Positions 34,258 through 43,869 of a stretch of DNA of 64,000 bases are shown piece by piece; the first letter of the stretch is position 1; the number at the start of each line of letters is the position of its first letter. The translations under genes and the position numbers were made by a program. The stretch is from contig NZ_JAIMIC010000005.1 in the NCBI RefSeq assembly GCF_019966545.1, positions 186,001 through 250,000 of the forward strand. Direction: 5' to 3'. Below the pieces are notes generated by a model. It searched no databases, was not told the DNA's origin, and saw only the letters and a list, made by a program, of their open reading frames with translations. Origin of the DNA: Heliomarina baculiformis. GTDB taxonomy: Bacteria; Pseudomonadota; Alphaproteobacteria; Rhodobacterales; Rhodobacteraceae.

Positions 34258-35546
34258 GCGGGTCTCCCTTTTGGTGTATTGGCCCGATGCCAAGCTTCCC
34301 TGAGTGAAGGCGCGGACAGGCGCGCCAGCCAGAAACCGCCAACCGTCGCAACACATGCGATGATCCATGGCAGCACGCTATGGCTATCAAAAGTCGTCCA
34401 GAAGAGCGTCATTTCATCATCACCGGCCGAGGCATGGCGGACGTGGAAGAGCAGTTCCATCAGCGCGGCAAGGCCAAAGATGGCGATGATCGCCGGAACC
34501 AAGGTTTTGATGTAGGGCACGACCAGAGTGCCTAGTTTTCCGAACTTAGCCGCCGGCACATGCATCATCAGGACACCGGCTAGACCGCCGGGGAAATACA
34601 TCACCGTCGCCAAGAACAATGCACCTACGTAGAGCTGCCAGATTTCGCTCTGCAGGCTGAGAACCGATTGCAGAAGGGTAAAGACGATCGCCCCGATTAT
34701 CGGCCCGAAAAAGAACCCGACGCCGCCAAGGAACGCGATCAGAAGGATCACGCCGGACTGGGTGGTCGAAAGGTTGGTTTCGGTGAGGATTTCGTAGTTG
34801 ATCGCGAAAAGCGCGCCCGCGATCCCGGCAAAGAATCCAGCCGCGGAGAAGGAGAAGAACCGAACCCAACGCGCTGAATAACCGAGGAATTCTGCTCTTT
34901 CGGGATTGTCTCTGACGGCATTAGCCATCCGGCCCACAGGCGTGCGAGAGAACAGGTACATCAACAGCGTCGACAGGACTGTCCAGAAAGCGATGAGATA
35001 GTAGACCTCGATCTGTTGCAGGAATTCGATGCCAAAGAACGGCATGAAATATGTGCGATCACCCGGCATGCCTTCTTCACCGCCGAAGAAAGCGGTGATG
35101 ATGACGGAACAGGCCGCAATGAGTTCGCCAATGCCCAGCGAAATCATGGCAAAAACGGTGCCTGCTTTTCTTGTTGAGAAAGAACCGACGATCGTGGCCA
35201 GACCCAACCCGAAGAGACCGCCAAAGATCGGCAGGACCGGCAGCGGAATCGGCAACTCGTTCGTCTCCACGATGTTCATCAGGTGCATGCAGAAAAATCC
35301 GCCGACACCCATGTAAACGGCGTGGCCAAAGCTCAGCATACCGCCCTGCCCCAAGAGCATGTTGTAGCTCAGGGCAAAGACGATGGTGATCATCATCTGG
35401 TTCATGATGGTGATCGCGCTGTTTGACTGAAAGATCGTCGGCATCGCTACAAGAAATATCACGCTGATCACCCAAGGCAGGACCTGCCCAAGGCTGAGTG
35501 CCGGGGCGCGGGTTATCGTTGCGGTTTTTTGAGATGCATCGGTCAT
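34254..35546 (-). CDS. livM: Branched-chain-amino-acid-type ABC transporter permease LivM
   Basis: The 430-residue protein has about ten membrane segments and the LivM motif LSYNMLLGQGGMLSFGHAVYMG (core LGQGGMLSFGHA) with a C-terminal GGVGFFFGPIIGAIVFTLLQ segment. It is longer than typical LivM (about 330-360) because of an additional C-terminal membrane region (about residues 330-420). It overlaps livH and livG by 4 bases each. Confidence 0.9.
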   Translation of the reverse strand: MTDASQKTATITRAPALSLGQVLPWVISVIFLVAMPTIFQSNSAITIMNQMMITIVFALSYNMLLGQGGMLSFGHAVYMGVGGFFCMHLMNIVETNELPIPLPVLPIFGGLFGLGLATIVGSFSTRKAGTVFAMISLGIGELIAACSVIITAFFGGEEGMPGDRTYFMPFFGIEFLQQIEVYYLIAFWTVLSTLLMYLFSRTPVGRMANAVRDNPERAEFLGYSARWVRFFSFSAAGFFAGIAGALFAINYEILTETNLSTTQSGVILLIAFLGGVGFFFGPIIGAIVFTLLQSVLSLQSEIWQLYVGALFLATVMYFPGGLAGVLMMHVPAAKFGKLGTLVVPYIKTLVPAIIAIFGLAALMELLFHVRHASAGDDEMTLFWTTFDSHSVLPWIIACVATVGGFWLARLSAPSLREAWHRANTPKGRPA

Positions 35547-36499
35547 ACGTCACGCTTTCCAAAGAGTCCGTGCGGACGGAAGACAAGGATCAGGACCATC
35601 AGGATGTAAGGCAGGATCGGTCCGATCTGCGGCAAGGTAAGTGTCCAGAGATCCCGTAGGTAGCTGTCGCTCAGCGATTCCGGCCGTTGCATGCCAAAGG
35701 ATTCAAGGATCGACGCAAAGGGAAAGCTCGAAGATGCGGCGAAGGTTGTAAGCCATCCCAGAAGCAGCGACGCCACCAGTGCGCCCCAGAGTGACCCGAG
35801 TCCGCCGATCACGATGGTCACGAAGACGATCGATCCGAGCACGAAGGCCATACCCGGGAATGTACCAAGGACAGGTCCTGCCAGCACACCTGCAACGCCC
35901 GCCAATGCGGTGCCCACACCAAATACGCCCATGAAGATCAGCGGCACGTTATGCCCCAGCGCTTCGACCGTACGCGGATAGGACAGCGCGGCCTGAATTA
36001 TCATACCGATGCGTGTGCGTGTGAGGATGTAAAGAAGGCCGATAAAGATCGCCACCGAGGTAAAGATCATGAAGACCTTGTAGGCAGGTACCGCGTTGTT
36101 TCCGATGGAGAAAAGCGCGAACTTCAAAATCTCGGGTTCCTGATAGGCCATCAGGTTGTTGCCCCAGAAGAACTTGATGACTTCCTCGATCAGAAGCGCC
36201 AGCCCAAAGGTAAAGATCAGTTCGGGTACATGGCCGTATTGGTGTACGCGACGCAACCCGTAGCGTTCGACGAGCGCGCCGACAACACCCACGAGAAGAG
36301 GTGCGATCAGCAGCCCCATCCAGAATCCGAGGTACATACTGATCTGATAGGCGAAATACGCGCCAAGCATGTAAAAGCTGGCATGCGCAAAGTTCAGAAC
36401 GCCCATCATCGAGAAGATCAGGGTCAGTCCGCTGGAAAGCATGAACAACAGCAATCCATAAAACAGCCCGTCGATAAGGTTGATAATAACCAAATCCAT
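35543..36499 (-). CDS. livH: Branched-chain-amino-acid-type ABC transporter permease LivH
   Basis: The 318-residue integral membrane protein has the LivH signature LINLIDGLFYGLLLFMLSSG, GVLNFAHASFYMLGAYFA and VIGGLGSLWGALVASLLLG. It forms the translocation pore with LivM. It follows the binding-protein gene after a 102-base gap with a strong hairpin and overlaps livM by 4 bases. Confidence 0.92.
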   Translation of the reverse strand: MDLVIINLIDGLFYGLLLFMLSSGLTLIFSMMGVLNFAHASFYMLGAYFAYQISMYLGFWMGLLIAPLLVGVVGALVERYGLRRVHQYGHVPELIFTFGLALLIEEVIKFFWGNNLMAYQEPEILKFALFSIGNNAVPAYKVFMIFTSVAIFIGLLYILTRTRIGMIIQAALSYPRTVEALGHNVPLIFMGVFGVGTALAGVAGVLAGPVLGTFPGMAFVLGSIVFVTIVIGGLGSLWGALVASLLLGWLTTFAASSSFPFASILESFGMQRPESLSDSYLRDLWTLTLPQIGPILPYILMVLILVFRPHGLFGKRDV

Positions 36500-36551
36500 C
36501 GGCCACCACTCCTTGGTCGAAATTCAGGTCTTGTTGCAGTTTTTGCGAAGG

Positions 36552-36583
36552 GGCTGCCCCGTACGCTTTGGCGCGGGGCAGCC
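36552..36583 (-). other. Intercistronic hairpin between binding protein and livH
   Basis: GGCTGCCCCG and CGGGGCAGCC form a perfect 10-bp stem with a 12-base loop and no T-run. Such hairpins after binding-protein genes are known to stabilise the upstream message, giving more binding protein than permease; this role is inferred. Confidence 0.65.
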
Positions 36584-36601
36584 TCGCGGAAAAGTCGCCG
36601 A

Positions 36602-37846
36602 TTACTCGGGGCGTTCCATTTCGCAGGTGGTGGGAATATCAGCCGAGGCCATTTCGACCTTGACCGCTGTCTCGAGACCATAGTCAGAGTTGTCCAGCAA
36701 ATGCTTGAGGCCGCTGGCCTGTTCCATCACGTAGACGTCTTGGATCGCTTGGTGATCTTCGGCGCGCATCTTGATTTTGCCGCCCCAGAAATTATCGGTT
36801 TCCATGCCTTCCAAGGCCTTGGCGACCTCGACCACGTCGGTGGCTGTTCCAGCTTCTTCAATGGCCATGGCCAGCATGCGGACCACGTTAGCGATACGCG
36901 GCTGGGAGATGTCATGGTCAGGATACTTCGCTTCGAAAGCATCGACATATTCATCGACTTCGGGCGAGCCGGCCGGGTTCAGTGCACCTTCGCCAACAAG
37001 GTTGATCTTGCCCACCCCAGCTTCGCCAAAGGTACGGGTGATACCATTGGATGCCGCATAGTAGGTATAAATCGGTCCTGTAAACCCTGCTTCGATGATT
37101 GCCTTACCAAGTCCAACCATATCGGAGCCCCAGTTACCGGTGATGACGGCATCCGCGCCCGAAGACACGATTTTGCGTGCATAGGGCGTAAAGTCCTTGA
37201 CCTTGCCGATCGGGTGAAGCTCGTTCCCGACGATTTCGATGCTGTCCTTCTTGGCACCCAGATCGCGCTGAGCCGCCTCGGCCACGGCCTTGCCGAAGGA
37301 GTAGTCCTGACCGATCAAGTAAACCTTACTGATCTCATCGTTTTGAACGATGGCATCAGTCAACGCATCCATCTTGATGTCGGCGTTCGCATCGAAGCGG
37401 AAATGCCAGAAGTTGCATTTTTCATTGGTCAGCGCCGGATCAACTGCCGAATAGTTCAGAAACAGGACCTGGCTATCGGGATTGCGGCGATTGTGCTTGT
37501 TAACCGCTTCGGTGAGAGCATGCGCAATCCCCGACGAGTTCCCCTGCACTACGTAATGGGCACCCTGGTCGATCGCGACCTGAAGGTTGATGAGCGACTC
37601 CTTCCCGTCCATTTTGTTGTCGAGACCGATGACTTCGAACATGTCACCGTCCAGCACGCCACCCTTCTTGTTCACGAGCTCCTCCGCTGCGAACTGGAAT
37701 TCGGCCAGACCGTTGGTCCCTGTCGTGGCAAACGGCCCCGACAGCGGATCGATGAATGCAATCTTGATATTCTCCGCGAAAGCGGCTGTTGCACTGACAG
37801 ACAGTGCAAGCGCGGCGGTGACGCCGAACTTAGTAGGTATGCGCAT
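36602..37846 (-). CDS. Periplasmic substrate-binding protein of the liv-type ABC transporter
   Basis: The 414-residue protein has a signal peptide ending AATAFA-like (ALALSVSATAAFAEN) and the type I periplasmic binding fold of LivJ/HAAT proteins (KIAFIDPLSGPFATTG, VYLIGQDYSFGKAVAEAAQ, ADAVITGNWGSDMVGLGKAI). It binds the ligand in the periplasm and heads the operon. Because it lies among acyl-CoA genes, the ligand may be an organic acid rather than leucine; this is inference. Confidence 0.88.
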   Translation of the reverse strand: MRIPTKFGVTAALALSVSATAAFAENIKIAFIDPLSGPFATTGTNGLAEFQFAAEELVNKKGGVLDGDMFEVIGLDNKMDGKESLINLQVAIDQGAHYVVQGNSSGIAHALTEAVNKHNRRNPDSQVLFLNYSAVDPALTNEKCNFWHFRFDANADIKMDALTDAIVQNDEISKVYLIGQDYSFGKAVAEAAQRDLGAKKDSIEIVGNELHPIGKVKDFTPYARKIVSSGADAVITGNWGSDMVGLGKAIIEAGFTGPIYTYYAASNGITRTFGEAGVGKINLVGEGALNPAGSPEVDEYVDAFEAKYPDHDISQPRIANVVRMLAMAIEEAGTATDVVEVAKALEGMETDNFWGGKIKMRAEDHQAIQDVYVMEQASGLKHLLDNSDYGLETAVKVEMASADIPTTCEMERPE

Positions 37847-38348
37847 TAGTTTTCCTCCCTAACATGAGACCGGTCGCTTTCGAGGCGATTATTCGGTCCC
37901 GCATAAAGAGCCTTGCATATCGCCGTTCAAAGTCAAGCATCCGAACCTTACCAAATGTTACCGGAGAAACTGGGGGCTCTGGCCACGTGATACTTCGATG
38001 GCAAATAAAAAATCCAGCCGACGGGATGGGTGCAACTTTTGCGGCCCTACAGTATTGCTTCTTCGAATGAGGTTTGAGTTGTAAGGCACTGAAAAGAATA
38101 TATTAAAAAAATGATACCACGCATTAATGTAAGAAATGGCTGCGGCCCGATTACAAACATTATCCACCAAAAATCTGAACAGGTTCGCTTCAAAATTGTT
38201 TGTTGAGCGAGGTATTTTGACGGTATATTTCAATCGTCCAAATACTAGTAGTTCGCGGTCACAGTCCGGATTTTCCGTTATCGGCCATTCCGCAGAGCAA
38301 AAAACCCTTCCACAGCGAAATGTGATTCTTTCGCGCAATAAAGTTGCG
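37847..38348. other. 502-base non-coding, AT-rich promoter region of the liv operon
   Basis: No gene is supported. A minus-strand promoter candidate is TTGAAC (37930-37925), 17 bases, then TTTATG (37907-37902), about 55 bases before the binding-protein start. Roughly 38040-38340 is strikingly AT-rich compared with its surroundings. Short ORFs there (for example minus strand 37958-38338) show no family resemblance and no good ribosome-binding sites. Confidence 0.45.
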
Positions 38349-39155
38349 CTAAGTGCTTTTCGAGTGAAACCCTAGTACTTGGGCAGCATTCTTCAGACGA
38401 TCAGCATATTGGCCTTCGAGTTCTTCCTTGTGAACGTGAAAGGAAGGCCCGCCGGTGTTCAGGCCATAAACCCGTGCGCCGTTCAGAGATGTGACGGGAA
38501 CGGCGATACCATTCACATCACCACGCCATTCACCGTACCCGCGGCAATAGCCACAGTCCCGGTATTCTTCCAGAGCCCGGTTGAGGCTTTCCGTATAGGC
38601 TTCCAGCTGGTCAGGGGTTTCCTGCCGGACGAGGTCAAAGACGGCCTCCCGTTCCCACTGTCCCATGCCCACGAGAATGGCGCGCCCGATGGCCGAAAAG
38701 AAGAGAGGCAAGCGAGATCCGACGTGCATGGTCAAGGACACGTTTTCGCGTGAGCTTTGGACCGCAAGATAAACGACTTCAAGCCGGTGCCTTTCGCCAA
38801 GCGCGACCGTGATGTAAGAATTTGGGCCGTCTCGCAGGTCGCGCATGACTTCGGTTGCGCGTTCGCTCACCTCCATGCCAGCCAGCACGCCAAAGCCAAG
38901 ATGCAGGACCCCTGCCCCCAACCGGTACGTTCCCTTACGCGGATCTGCGATAAGATAGTCGAGCTTGCACAGCGTGTACGTGAGCCGCGATACCGTCGGT
39001 TTCGGCAGCCCGGTACGCTCGGCAAAGTCCGTGTTGGTCAACTCTGTTTCATTCGGGCCAAAGCAGCGCAGAACGTCCAGTCCACGGGCAAGAGCGGTTA
39101 CGAAATTGCGATCTTTGGGATCTTCGGAATGAGGGGTGAATTCAGCATCCGCCAT
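38349..39155 (-). CDS. IclR family transcriptional regulator
   Basis: The 268-residue protein has an N-terminal winged HTH (ALARGLDVLRCFGPNETELT, RTGLPKPTVSRLTYTLCKL) and a C-terminal IclR effector domain (SRLPLFFSAIGRAILVGM, GDVNGIAVPVTSL). Family members sense small aromatic or organic acids and control catabolic operons. It is the last gene of the eight-gene minus-strand operon, 26 bases after the kinase stop, and lies just upstream of the liv promoter, so it may control both. Confidence 0.9.
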   Translation of the reverse strand: MADAEFTPHSEDPKDRNFVTALARGLDVLRCFGPNETELTNTDFAERTGLPKPTVSRLTYTLCKLDYLIADPRKGTYRLGAGVLHLGFGVLAGMEVSERATEVMRDLRDGPNSYITVALGERHRLEVVYLAVQSSRENVSLTMHVGSRLPLFFSAIGRAILVGMGQWEREAVFDLVRQETPDQLEAYTESLNRALEEYRDCGYCRGYGEWRGDVNGIAVPVTSLNGARVYGLNTGGPSFHVHKEELEGQYADRLKNAAQVLGFHSKST

Positions 39156-39181
39156 AAGAGCGACCTTTCAAGCGTTTTGCA

Positions 39182-40213
39182 TCAGTTCTGCAAGGCTTCC
39201 AGGCCTTTTTCAGCGAAAGCTGGCACATGCTCCCCAACTTTCATGGCGCGTTCCGGGTTCGAGGCGTTGCCATCCAGCGCCCGTTTCAAAACGCCTTGAA
39301 TGATACCGGCCATACGGAAAAAACAGAACGAAAGGTAGAAGCCAAAGTTCTCAATTTCCGGCAAACCGCGTCGCTCGCAATAGCTTGCGATGAATTCCTC
39401 GTCCGATGGCAGACCCAGCGCCTTGCGGTCGACACCGGCGAGGCCGCGGCCTTCGGACCCGGCGGGCATCTGCCACTGCATGATGACAGACGCCAAGTCG
39501 GCATAGGGATGACCAATGGTCGACAATTCCCAGTCCAGCACAGCAAGGCAATTGGTGCCATTCTTCTCGAACATCATGTTGTCGATGCGGTAATCGCCAT
39601 GGACCAGCGTTCTCTGCCCGTCGTCTTCGGGCATCTGCCGCTGAAGTTCCTCCATGAGCTTGTCCATGGCCGGAATCTTGGTGGTTTCCGATGCCCGGTA
39701 CTGTTTTGACCAGCGCCCGACCTGACGTTCGAAATAGTTGCCCGGCGGGCCATAGTCAGAAAGTCCGACAGCGTCGATATTCACCATGTGCAGTTCCGCC
39801 AGCACCCGGTTCATGTCGTCGATTACGGCGCCGCGTTCAGCGTTGGACAGGCCCTCACCTTCCATCGTGGGCTGTCTAAAATTTCGCCCGTCGACGTGGT
39901 CCATGATGTAAAAGGCCGACCCGATCACCGAGTCATCCTCGCAGAGCAGATGCATCTTGGCGACGGGAACCTTTGTATCGGCAAGCGCGCTTTGAACGCG
40001 GAATTCACGGTCGACCGCATGGGCTGATTTCAGCAATACGCCCGGGGGTTTACGTCGCAGAACGTATTTCTTGCTTGGCGTTTTCAGCAGAAATGTCGGA
40101 TTCGACTGACCAATATCGAATTTCTCCGCCTCTATCGGTCCTTCGAAACCTTTCAGGTTTTCTTTAAGATAGGCGGTCACAGCCGCAAGATCCAGCGTTT
40201 GGGTATCAGCCAT
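39182..40213 (-). CDS. APH-family phosphotransferase, ACAD10/ACAD11 kinase-domain-like (LvaA class)
   Basis: The 343-residue protein follows the kinase domain of animal ACAD10/11: DIGQSNPTFLLKTPSKKYVL, RRKPPGVLLKSAHAVDREFR and a catalytic loop LVHGDYRIDNMMF (about residue 205) with LDWELSTIGHPYADLA. The Brenner-type HGD and metal-binding D are intact. Relatives such as bacterial LvaA take part in 4-hydroxyacyl-CoA phosphorylation during 4-hydroxyacid breakdown. Genes around it encode histidine phosphatase, thiolase, SDRs and acyl-CoA dehydrogenases, which supports such a role. Confidence 0.86.
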   Translation of the reverse strand: MADTQTLDLAAVTAYLKENLKGFEGPIEAEKFDIGQSNPTFLLKTPSKKYVLRRKPPGVLLKSAHAVDREFRVQSALADTKVPVAKMHLLCEDDSVIGSAFYIMDHVDGRNFRQPTMEGEGLSNAERGAVIDDMNRVLAELHMVNIDAVGLSDYGPPGNYFERQVGRWSKQYRASETTKIPAMDKLMEELQRQMPEDDGQRTLVHGDYRIDNMMFEKNGTNCLAVLDWELSTIGHPYADLASVIMQWQMPAGSEGRGLAGVDRKALGLPSDEEFIASYCERRGLPEIENFGFYLSFCFFRMAGIIQGVLKRALDGNASNPERAMKVGEHVPAFAEKGLEALQN

Positions 40214-40222
40214 GTCGAGTCC

Positions 40223-40873
40223 TCAGCTGTAGGTCAGAAGATTTTTCCGGTCAGGGCCGGAGAGATGTGGCGTCGAATTGAATTCATGCAGGAAGAAGCG
40301 CGGGCCAGAAAAGACGAACTTGTTGATCGCCGTGTTTTTGACCTGCAGGTTGACCTCCATCATCATCGCTTCCGGGGCCTGCAGCGCGCGGGCAACCAGC
40401 TGTCCGATAACGCCGCCGGAACTCACGACAAGAACGCGGCGAGCCTTGGTATCCGTCGCAAAGCGCAGCGCGTCCGAAGTTCTGTTTTCGAAATCCTGCC
40501 AGCTTTCAGCGGCGCCAACGATTCCATCGGTCTGCCATTGCAGAATGGTATCCTTGAGCGTGCGGAAATGCGTCTTTCTCTCTCCCCTGACCGCAGCCGG
40601 CACTGCGCCGTCAAACCGGTGATGCAGCAGGTTGTGAAAGTCGTATTCGTTGAAACCGGGATGCTCTTCGCGTGGTTGATCGAACCCCATCGCATCCAGC
40701 GTTTCTTTCTGACGTCTGAGCGTACCTGTGATGCAACGATCTGGGGTCCACCCCATGTTCCGCAGCGCTTCGCCTGCGAGGCGGGACTGTTCATGTCCCA
40801 CCTCTGAGAGGATGTCATAATCATCCGCCCCGAAAGACGCCTGACCATGACGAACGACAAAAAGCTCTGCCAT
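40223..40873 (-). CDS. Histidine phosphatase family protein
   Basis: From ATG 40873 the product is 216 residues and begins MAELFVVRHGQASFGADDYD with the catalytic RHG; a longer GTG frame overlaps the thiolase gene. The second catalytic His lies in VVSSGGVIGQLVARAL, where the usual SHG reads SSGG, so the canonical second His is not obvious. It sits 8 bases after the thiolase and 9 before the kinase gene. Removal of a phosphate placed by that kinase is a possible but unproven role. Confidence 0.82.
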   Translation of the reverse strand: MAELFVVRHGQASFGADDYDILSEVGHEQSRLAGEALRNMGWTPDRCITGTLRRQKETLDAMGFDQPREEHPGFNEYDFHNLLHHRFDGAVPAAVRGERKTHFRTLKDTILQWQTDGIVGAAESWQDFENRTSDALRFATDTKARRVLVVSSGGVIGQLVARALQAPEAMMMEVNLQVKNTAINKFVFSGPRFFLHEFNSTPHLSGPDRKNLLTYS

Positions 40874-40881
40874 AGAAGTGC

Positions 40882-42078
40882 TTACAGAACCTCGAAGAGG
40901 CCGGCTGCGCCCATGCCGCCGCCGACACACATGGTGCAGACGACATACTTGGCGCCGCGACGCTTGCCTTCGATCAATGCGTGGCCGACCATCCGCGCAC
41001 CGGACATGCCATAGGGGTGCCCGATCGAGATTGCGCCGCCGTTAACGTTCAGCAATTCGTCAGGGATTCCAAGCTTGTCGCGCGAATAGATCACCTGACA
41101 GGCGAACGCTTCGTTCAATTCCCAAAGGCCGATGTCGTCCATTTTCAGACCGTGCGCCTCAAGCAGTTTCGGAACCGCGAAAACGGGACCAATGCCCATC
41201 TCGTCCGGTTCACAACCTGCAGCCATAACGCCGACATAACGGCCGAGCGGTTCAAGCCCCTTTTTCTCTGCAACCTTGGCTTCCATGATGACCGAACCCG
41301 ATGCACCGTCGGAAAGCTGGCTGGCGTTACCGGCAGTGATGTATTTCCCTTCGGAAATCACCAACCCGTCCTTGAAGACAGGTTTCAGCCCCGCAAGGCT
41401 TTCGGCCGTCGTCGAGGGCCGGTTGCCTTCGTCTTTTTCCAGCGTGACCTCGTGTTCCGAGATCGCCTTGGTTTCCTTGTCCTGCATCTTCATGATGGTC
41501 GTGAGAGGCACGATTTCATCATCGAATTTGCCCGCTTGCTGGGCGGCATGAGTCCGGGCCTGGCTGCGCGCGGAATACTCGTCCTGTGCTTCGCGGCTGA
41601 TGCCATAGCGTTCGGAAACGGTTTCTGCCGTTTCCAGCATACTCATGTAAATCGCGGGAAGGTTTTCCTTGAGCCAAGGGTCGCGGTTCACGCGCATCTC
41701 TTGGGTCTGAACGGTAGAGATACTGTCGACCCCGCCCCCAACAACGACATCCATGCCGTCATGAACAACCTGTTTGGCAGCCGTGGCAATCGCCATCATG
41801 CCGCTGGCACATTGACGATCCAGCGACATGCCAGCGGTTGTCACCGGCAGCCCGGCCCGCATCGCCGCCTGACGCGCGATGTTGCCCGCCTGAAAGCCCT
41901 GTTGCAGGGCGGCGCCCCAGACAACATCGGCCACCTCGGCCGGATCGATGCCCGCGCGGCTGACCGCGTTGGAAATGGCATGGCCAGATAGATGCTGAGG
42001 CGTGGTAGCGTTAAAGGCACCGCGATAGGCTTTGCCGATCGGCGTCCGTGCCGTGGATACGATTACTGCGTCGCGCAT
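40882..42078 (-). CDS. Acetyl-CoA C-acyltransferase (thiolase)
   Basis: The 398-residue enzyme cleaves 3-oxoacyl-CoA with CoA. Active-site residues are visible: Cys in [15 protein letters not shown] (about residue 90), the [10 protein letters not shown] motif, His in [14 protein letters not shown] and Cys in [14 protein letters not shown]. It belongs to the degradative thiolases. It is embedded in the eight-gene minus-strand operon, 17 bases after the SDR stop. Confidence 0.91.
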   Translation of the reverse strand: MRDAVIVSTARTPIGKAYRGAFNATTPQHLSGHAISNAVSRAGIDPAEVADVVWGAALQQGFQAGNIARQAAMRAGLPVTTAGMSLDRQCASGMMAIATAAKQVVHDGMDVVVGGGVDSISTVQTQEMRVNRDPWLKENLPAIYMSMLETAETVSERYGISREAQDEYSARSQARTHAAQQAGKFDDEIVPLTTIMKMQDKETKAISEHEVTLEKDEGNRPSTTAESLAGLKPVFKDGLVISEGKYITAGNASQLSDGASGSVIMEAKVAEKKGLEPLGRYVGVMAAGCEPDEMGIGPVFAVPKLLEAHGLKMDDIGLWELNEAFACQVIYSRDKLGIPDELLNVNGGAISIGHPYGMSGARMVGHALIEGKRRGAKYVVCTMCVGGGMGAAGLFEVL

Positions 42079-42095
42079 GGTAGTTCCTCTCGAGA

Positions 42096-43028
42096 TTACT
42101 TCTTTGACTGGCCGAGATCGATGCCTCGGGCCTTGGCTGCATTTTCCGCGTATTTGCCGGTCTGGTGAAAAGCTTGAGTCAGTTCTTCCTGACCCTCGGT
42201 GTCGCTGATCCGGTCAAAGGCGGATGCCACGCCCTCGGGCGTGAGATCATCATCAACAAGGGTAACGCCTTGTGTTTCATATACTTTAGTGACGGCAAAG
42301 GATCCGGCCCCAGCGCCAAGGATCACCCGGCTCGGGGCATCCTCGCTGACAAGATACAACAGACCGGGGGTGATGGTTTCTGGTTTCAAAAGCGCAAGAG
42401 CATCCTCAGGGATCAGCTCTTCGGTCATCCGGGTGGCGGCAGTGGGTGCCAGCGTGTTGACGCGAATGTCGTCGCGTGCGCCCTCCAGATGCAGCACGTT
42501 CATCAGACCCATCATCGCAGCCTTGGCCGCGCCGTAGTTGGCTTGGCCGAAATTGCCGTAGAGTCCCGACGCGGAAGAGGTCAGAACGATCCGACCGTAT
42601 TTTGCTTCGCGCATGATCGGCCAGACCGCGTGCGTCATGCAGGCGGTTCCCAACAGGTGCACATCGACTACCTTGCGGAAATCGGCCATGGTCATCTTGG
42701 CAAACGTCTTGTCCCGCAGGATACCGGCATTGTTGACGAGAATGTCGATGCGGCCCCATTTATCCATCGTGCGCGATACAAGGTCTGCAACCTGTTCCTC
42801 GTTGGAAACATCCGCGCCATGCGCCATGGCCTCGCCGCCTGCTGCGGTGATCTCGTCTACGACCTTCTGCGCCGCGCTTTCGGATGCGCCGGAACCATCG
42901 ACCGAAGCGCCGAGATCGTTTACCACCACCTTTGCGCCGCGATTTGCAAGCTGCAACGCATGGCTTCGGCCAAGTCCTGCGCCTGCGCCAGTCACGATGG
43001 CAACCCGATCATCAAATCTTATCGTCAT
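42096..43028 (-). CDS. SDR family oxidoreductase, HSD17B4/MFE-2 dehydrogenase-like
   Basis: The 310-residue protein resembles the dehydrogenase part of multifunctional enzyme type 2: [49 protein letters not shown] and YGAAK (about residue 163). These act on (3R)-hydroxyacyl-CoA in peroxisome-type beta-oxidation and in steroid side-chain breakdown. The C-terminal extension beyond the usual 250 residues fits MFE-2 members. It lies between a second SDR and the thiolase. Confidence 0.86.
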   Translation of the reverse strand: MTIRFDDRVAIVTGAGAGLGRSHALQLANRGAKVVVNDLGASVDGSGASESAAQKVVDEITAAGGEAMAHGADVSNEEQVADLVSRTMDKWGRIDILVNNAGILRDKTFAKMTMADFRKVVDVHLLGTACMTHAVWPIMREAKYGRIVLTSSASGLYGNFGQANYGAAKAAMMGLMNVLHLEGARDDIRVNTLAPTAATRMTEELIPEDALALLKPETITPGLLYLVSEDAPSRVILGAGAGSFAVTKVYETQGVTLVDDDLTPEGVASAFDRISDTEGQEELTQAFHQTGKYAENAAKARGIDLGQSKK

Positions 43029-43044
43029 GGGTCAACTTTCCCGT

Positions 43045-43869
43045 CTAATGCGATGCCTGTTCGAAGATATTTCCGGAGGTCACGACGTTGATCCCACCGG
43101 ACACTGGCAGCACCCCGCCAGTGATGTAAGCGCCGCCGCGTCCGCAGAGGAACAGCATGCAGCCGGCAATGTCTTCCTCACGCCCGACGCGTTTGAGCGG
43201 CACGTCTTTACCGACCTTTTCGCGCATTTCTTCGTCAGCGGTCGCGAAGGCAGTCATCTTGGACACGAACGGTCCCGGTGCCAGCGCGTTGACGGTAATG
43301 AAATCGCCAGCCAGTTCCTTGGCCATGATCTTGGTTAGGTGTATGACGGCCGCTTTGGACGCGGAATAGCTGTAGGCGCCGTCGCCCATCGGCACCTCGC
43401 CCATGACAGAGCCGACGTTTACCACGCGGGCCGGATCATCCTCGGTCGCGGATTCCCGCAGCATCGGAAGGAGTTGTTGTGTCAGGTGAAACAAACCCGT
43501 CACGTTAAGGGTCATCACCTTGTCCCACGCATCATATGGGAATTCATCAAGCGGTGCGCCCCAGCTTCTCCCGGCATTGTTCATCAGGATATCAAGTTTG
43601 TCGGTGCGGTTCTTGACCTCTTGCACCAGGGCCATCACGCCCTCTTCGGTACTGACGTCACCGGCGAAACCCTCTGCGGAACCTGGCGCACCCATGTCGT
43701 TCAACTGGGCGGCGACGGCTTCGCAGGCATCGCCTTTGCGCGAGGCGATCAAGACTCGCGCACCAGCCTGTACCAGTGCTTCTGCCGCCATGCGTCCGAT
43801 ACCGGTCGCCCCACCGGTCACCAAGGCCGTCTTGCCGGACAACCCAAACAAGCTTGTTAAATCCATCAA
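43045..43869 (-). CDS. SDR family oxidoreductase
   Basis: The 274-residue protein has TGGATGIG (about residues 18-25), MNNAG (about 98), YSYSASKAAVIHL (YxxxK, about 175) and a C-terminal glycine-rich PVSGGINVV. It may be a 3-oxoacyl or ketone reductase. Its ATG overlaps the stop of the acyl-CoA dehydrogenase upstream (43866-43869), so translation is coupled. Confidence 0.86.
   Translation of the reverse strand: MMDLTSLFGLSGKTALVTGGATGIGRMAAEALVQAGARVLIASRKGDACEAVAAQLNDMGAPGSAEGFAGDVSTEEGVMALVQEVKNRTDKLDILMNNAGRSWGAPLDEFPYDAWDKVMTLNVTGLFHLTQQLLPMLRESATEDDPARVVNVGSVMGEVPMGDGAYSYSASKAAVIHLTKIMAKELAGDFITVNALAPGPFVSKMTAFATADEEMREKVGKDVPLKRVGREEDIAGCMLFLCGRGGAYITGGVLPVSGGINVVTSGNIFEQASH

Noticed and set aside
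35951-37849. 632-codon plus-strand ORF opposite livH and the binding protein
   Set aside because: It is antisense to two clear genes with signal peptide and membrane motifs; it lacks any domain.
37958-38338. 126-codon minus-strand ORF in the AT-rich gap
   Set aside because: There is no recognisable domain, no clear ribosome-binding site, and its composition is unlike the coding DNA around it. It cannot be ruled out fully.
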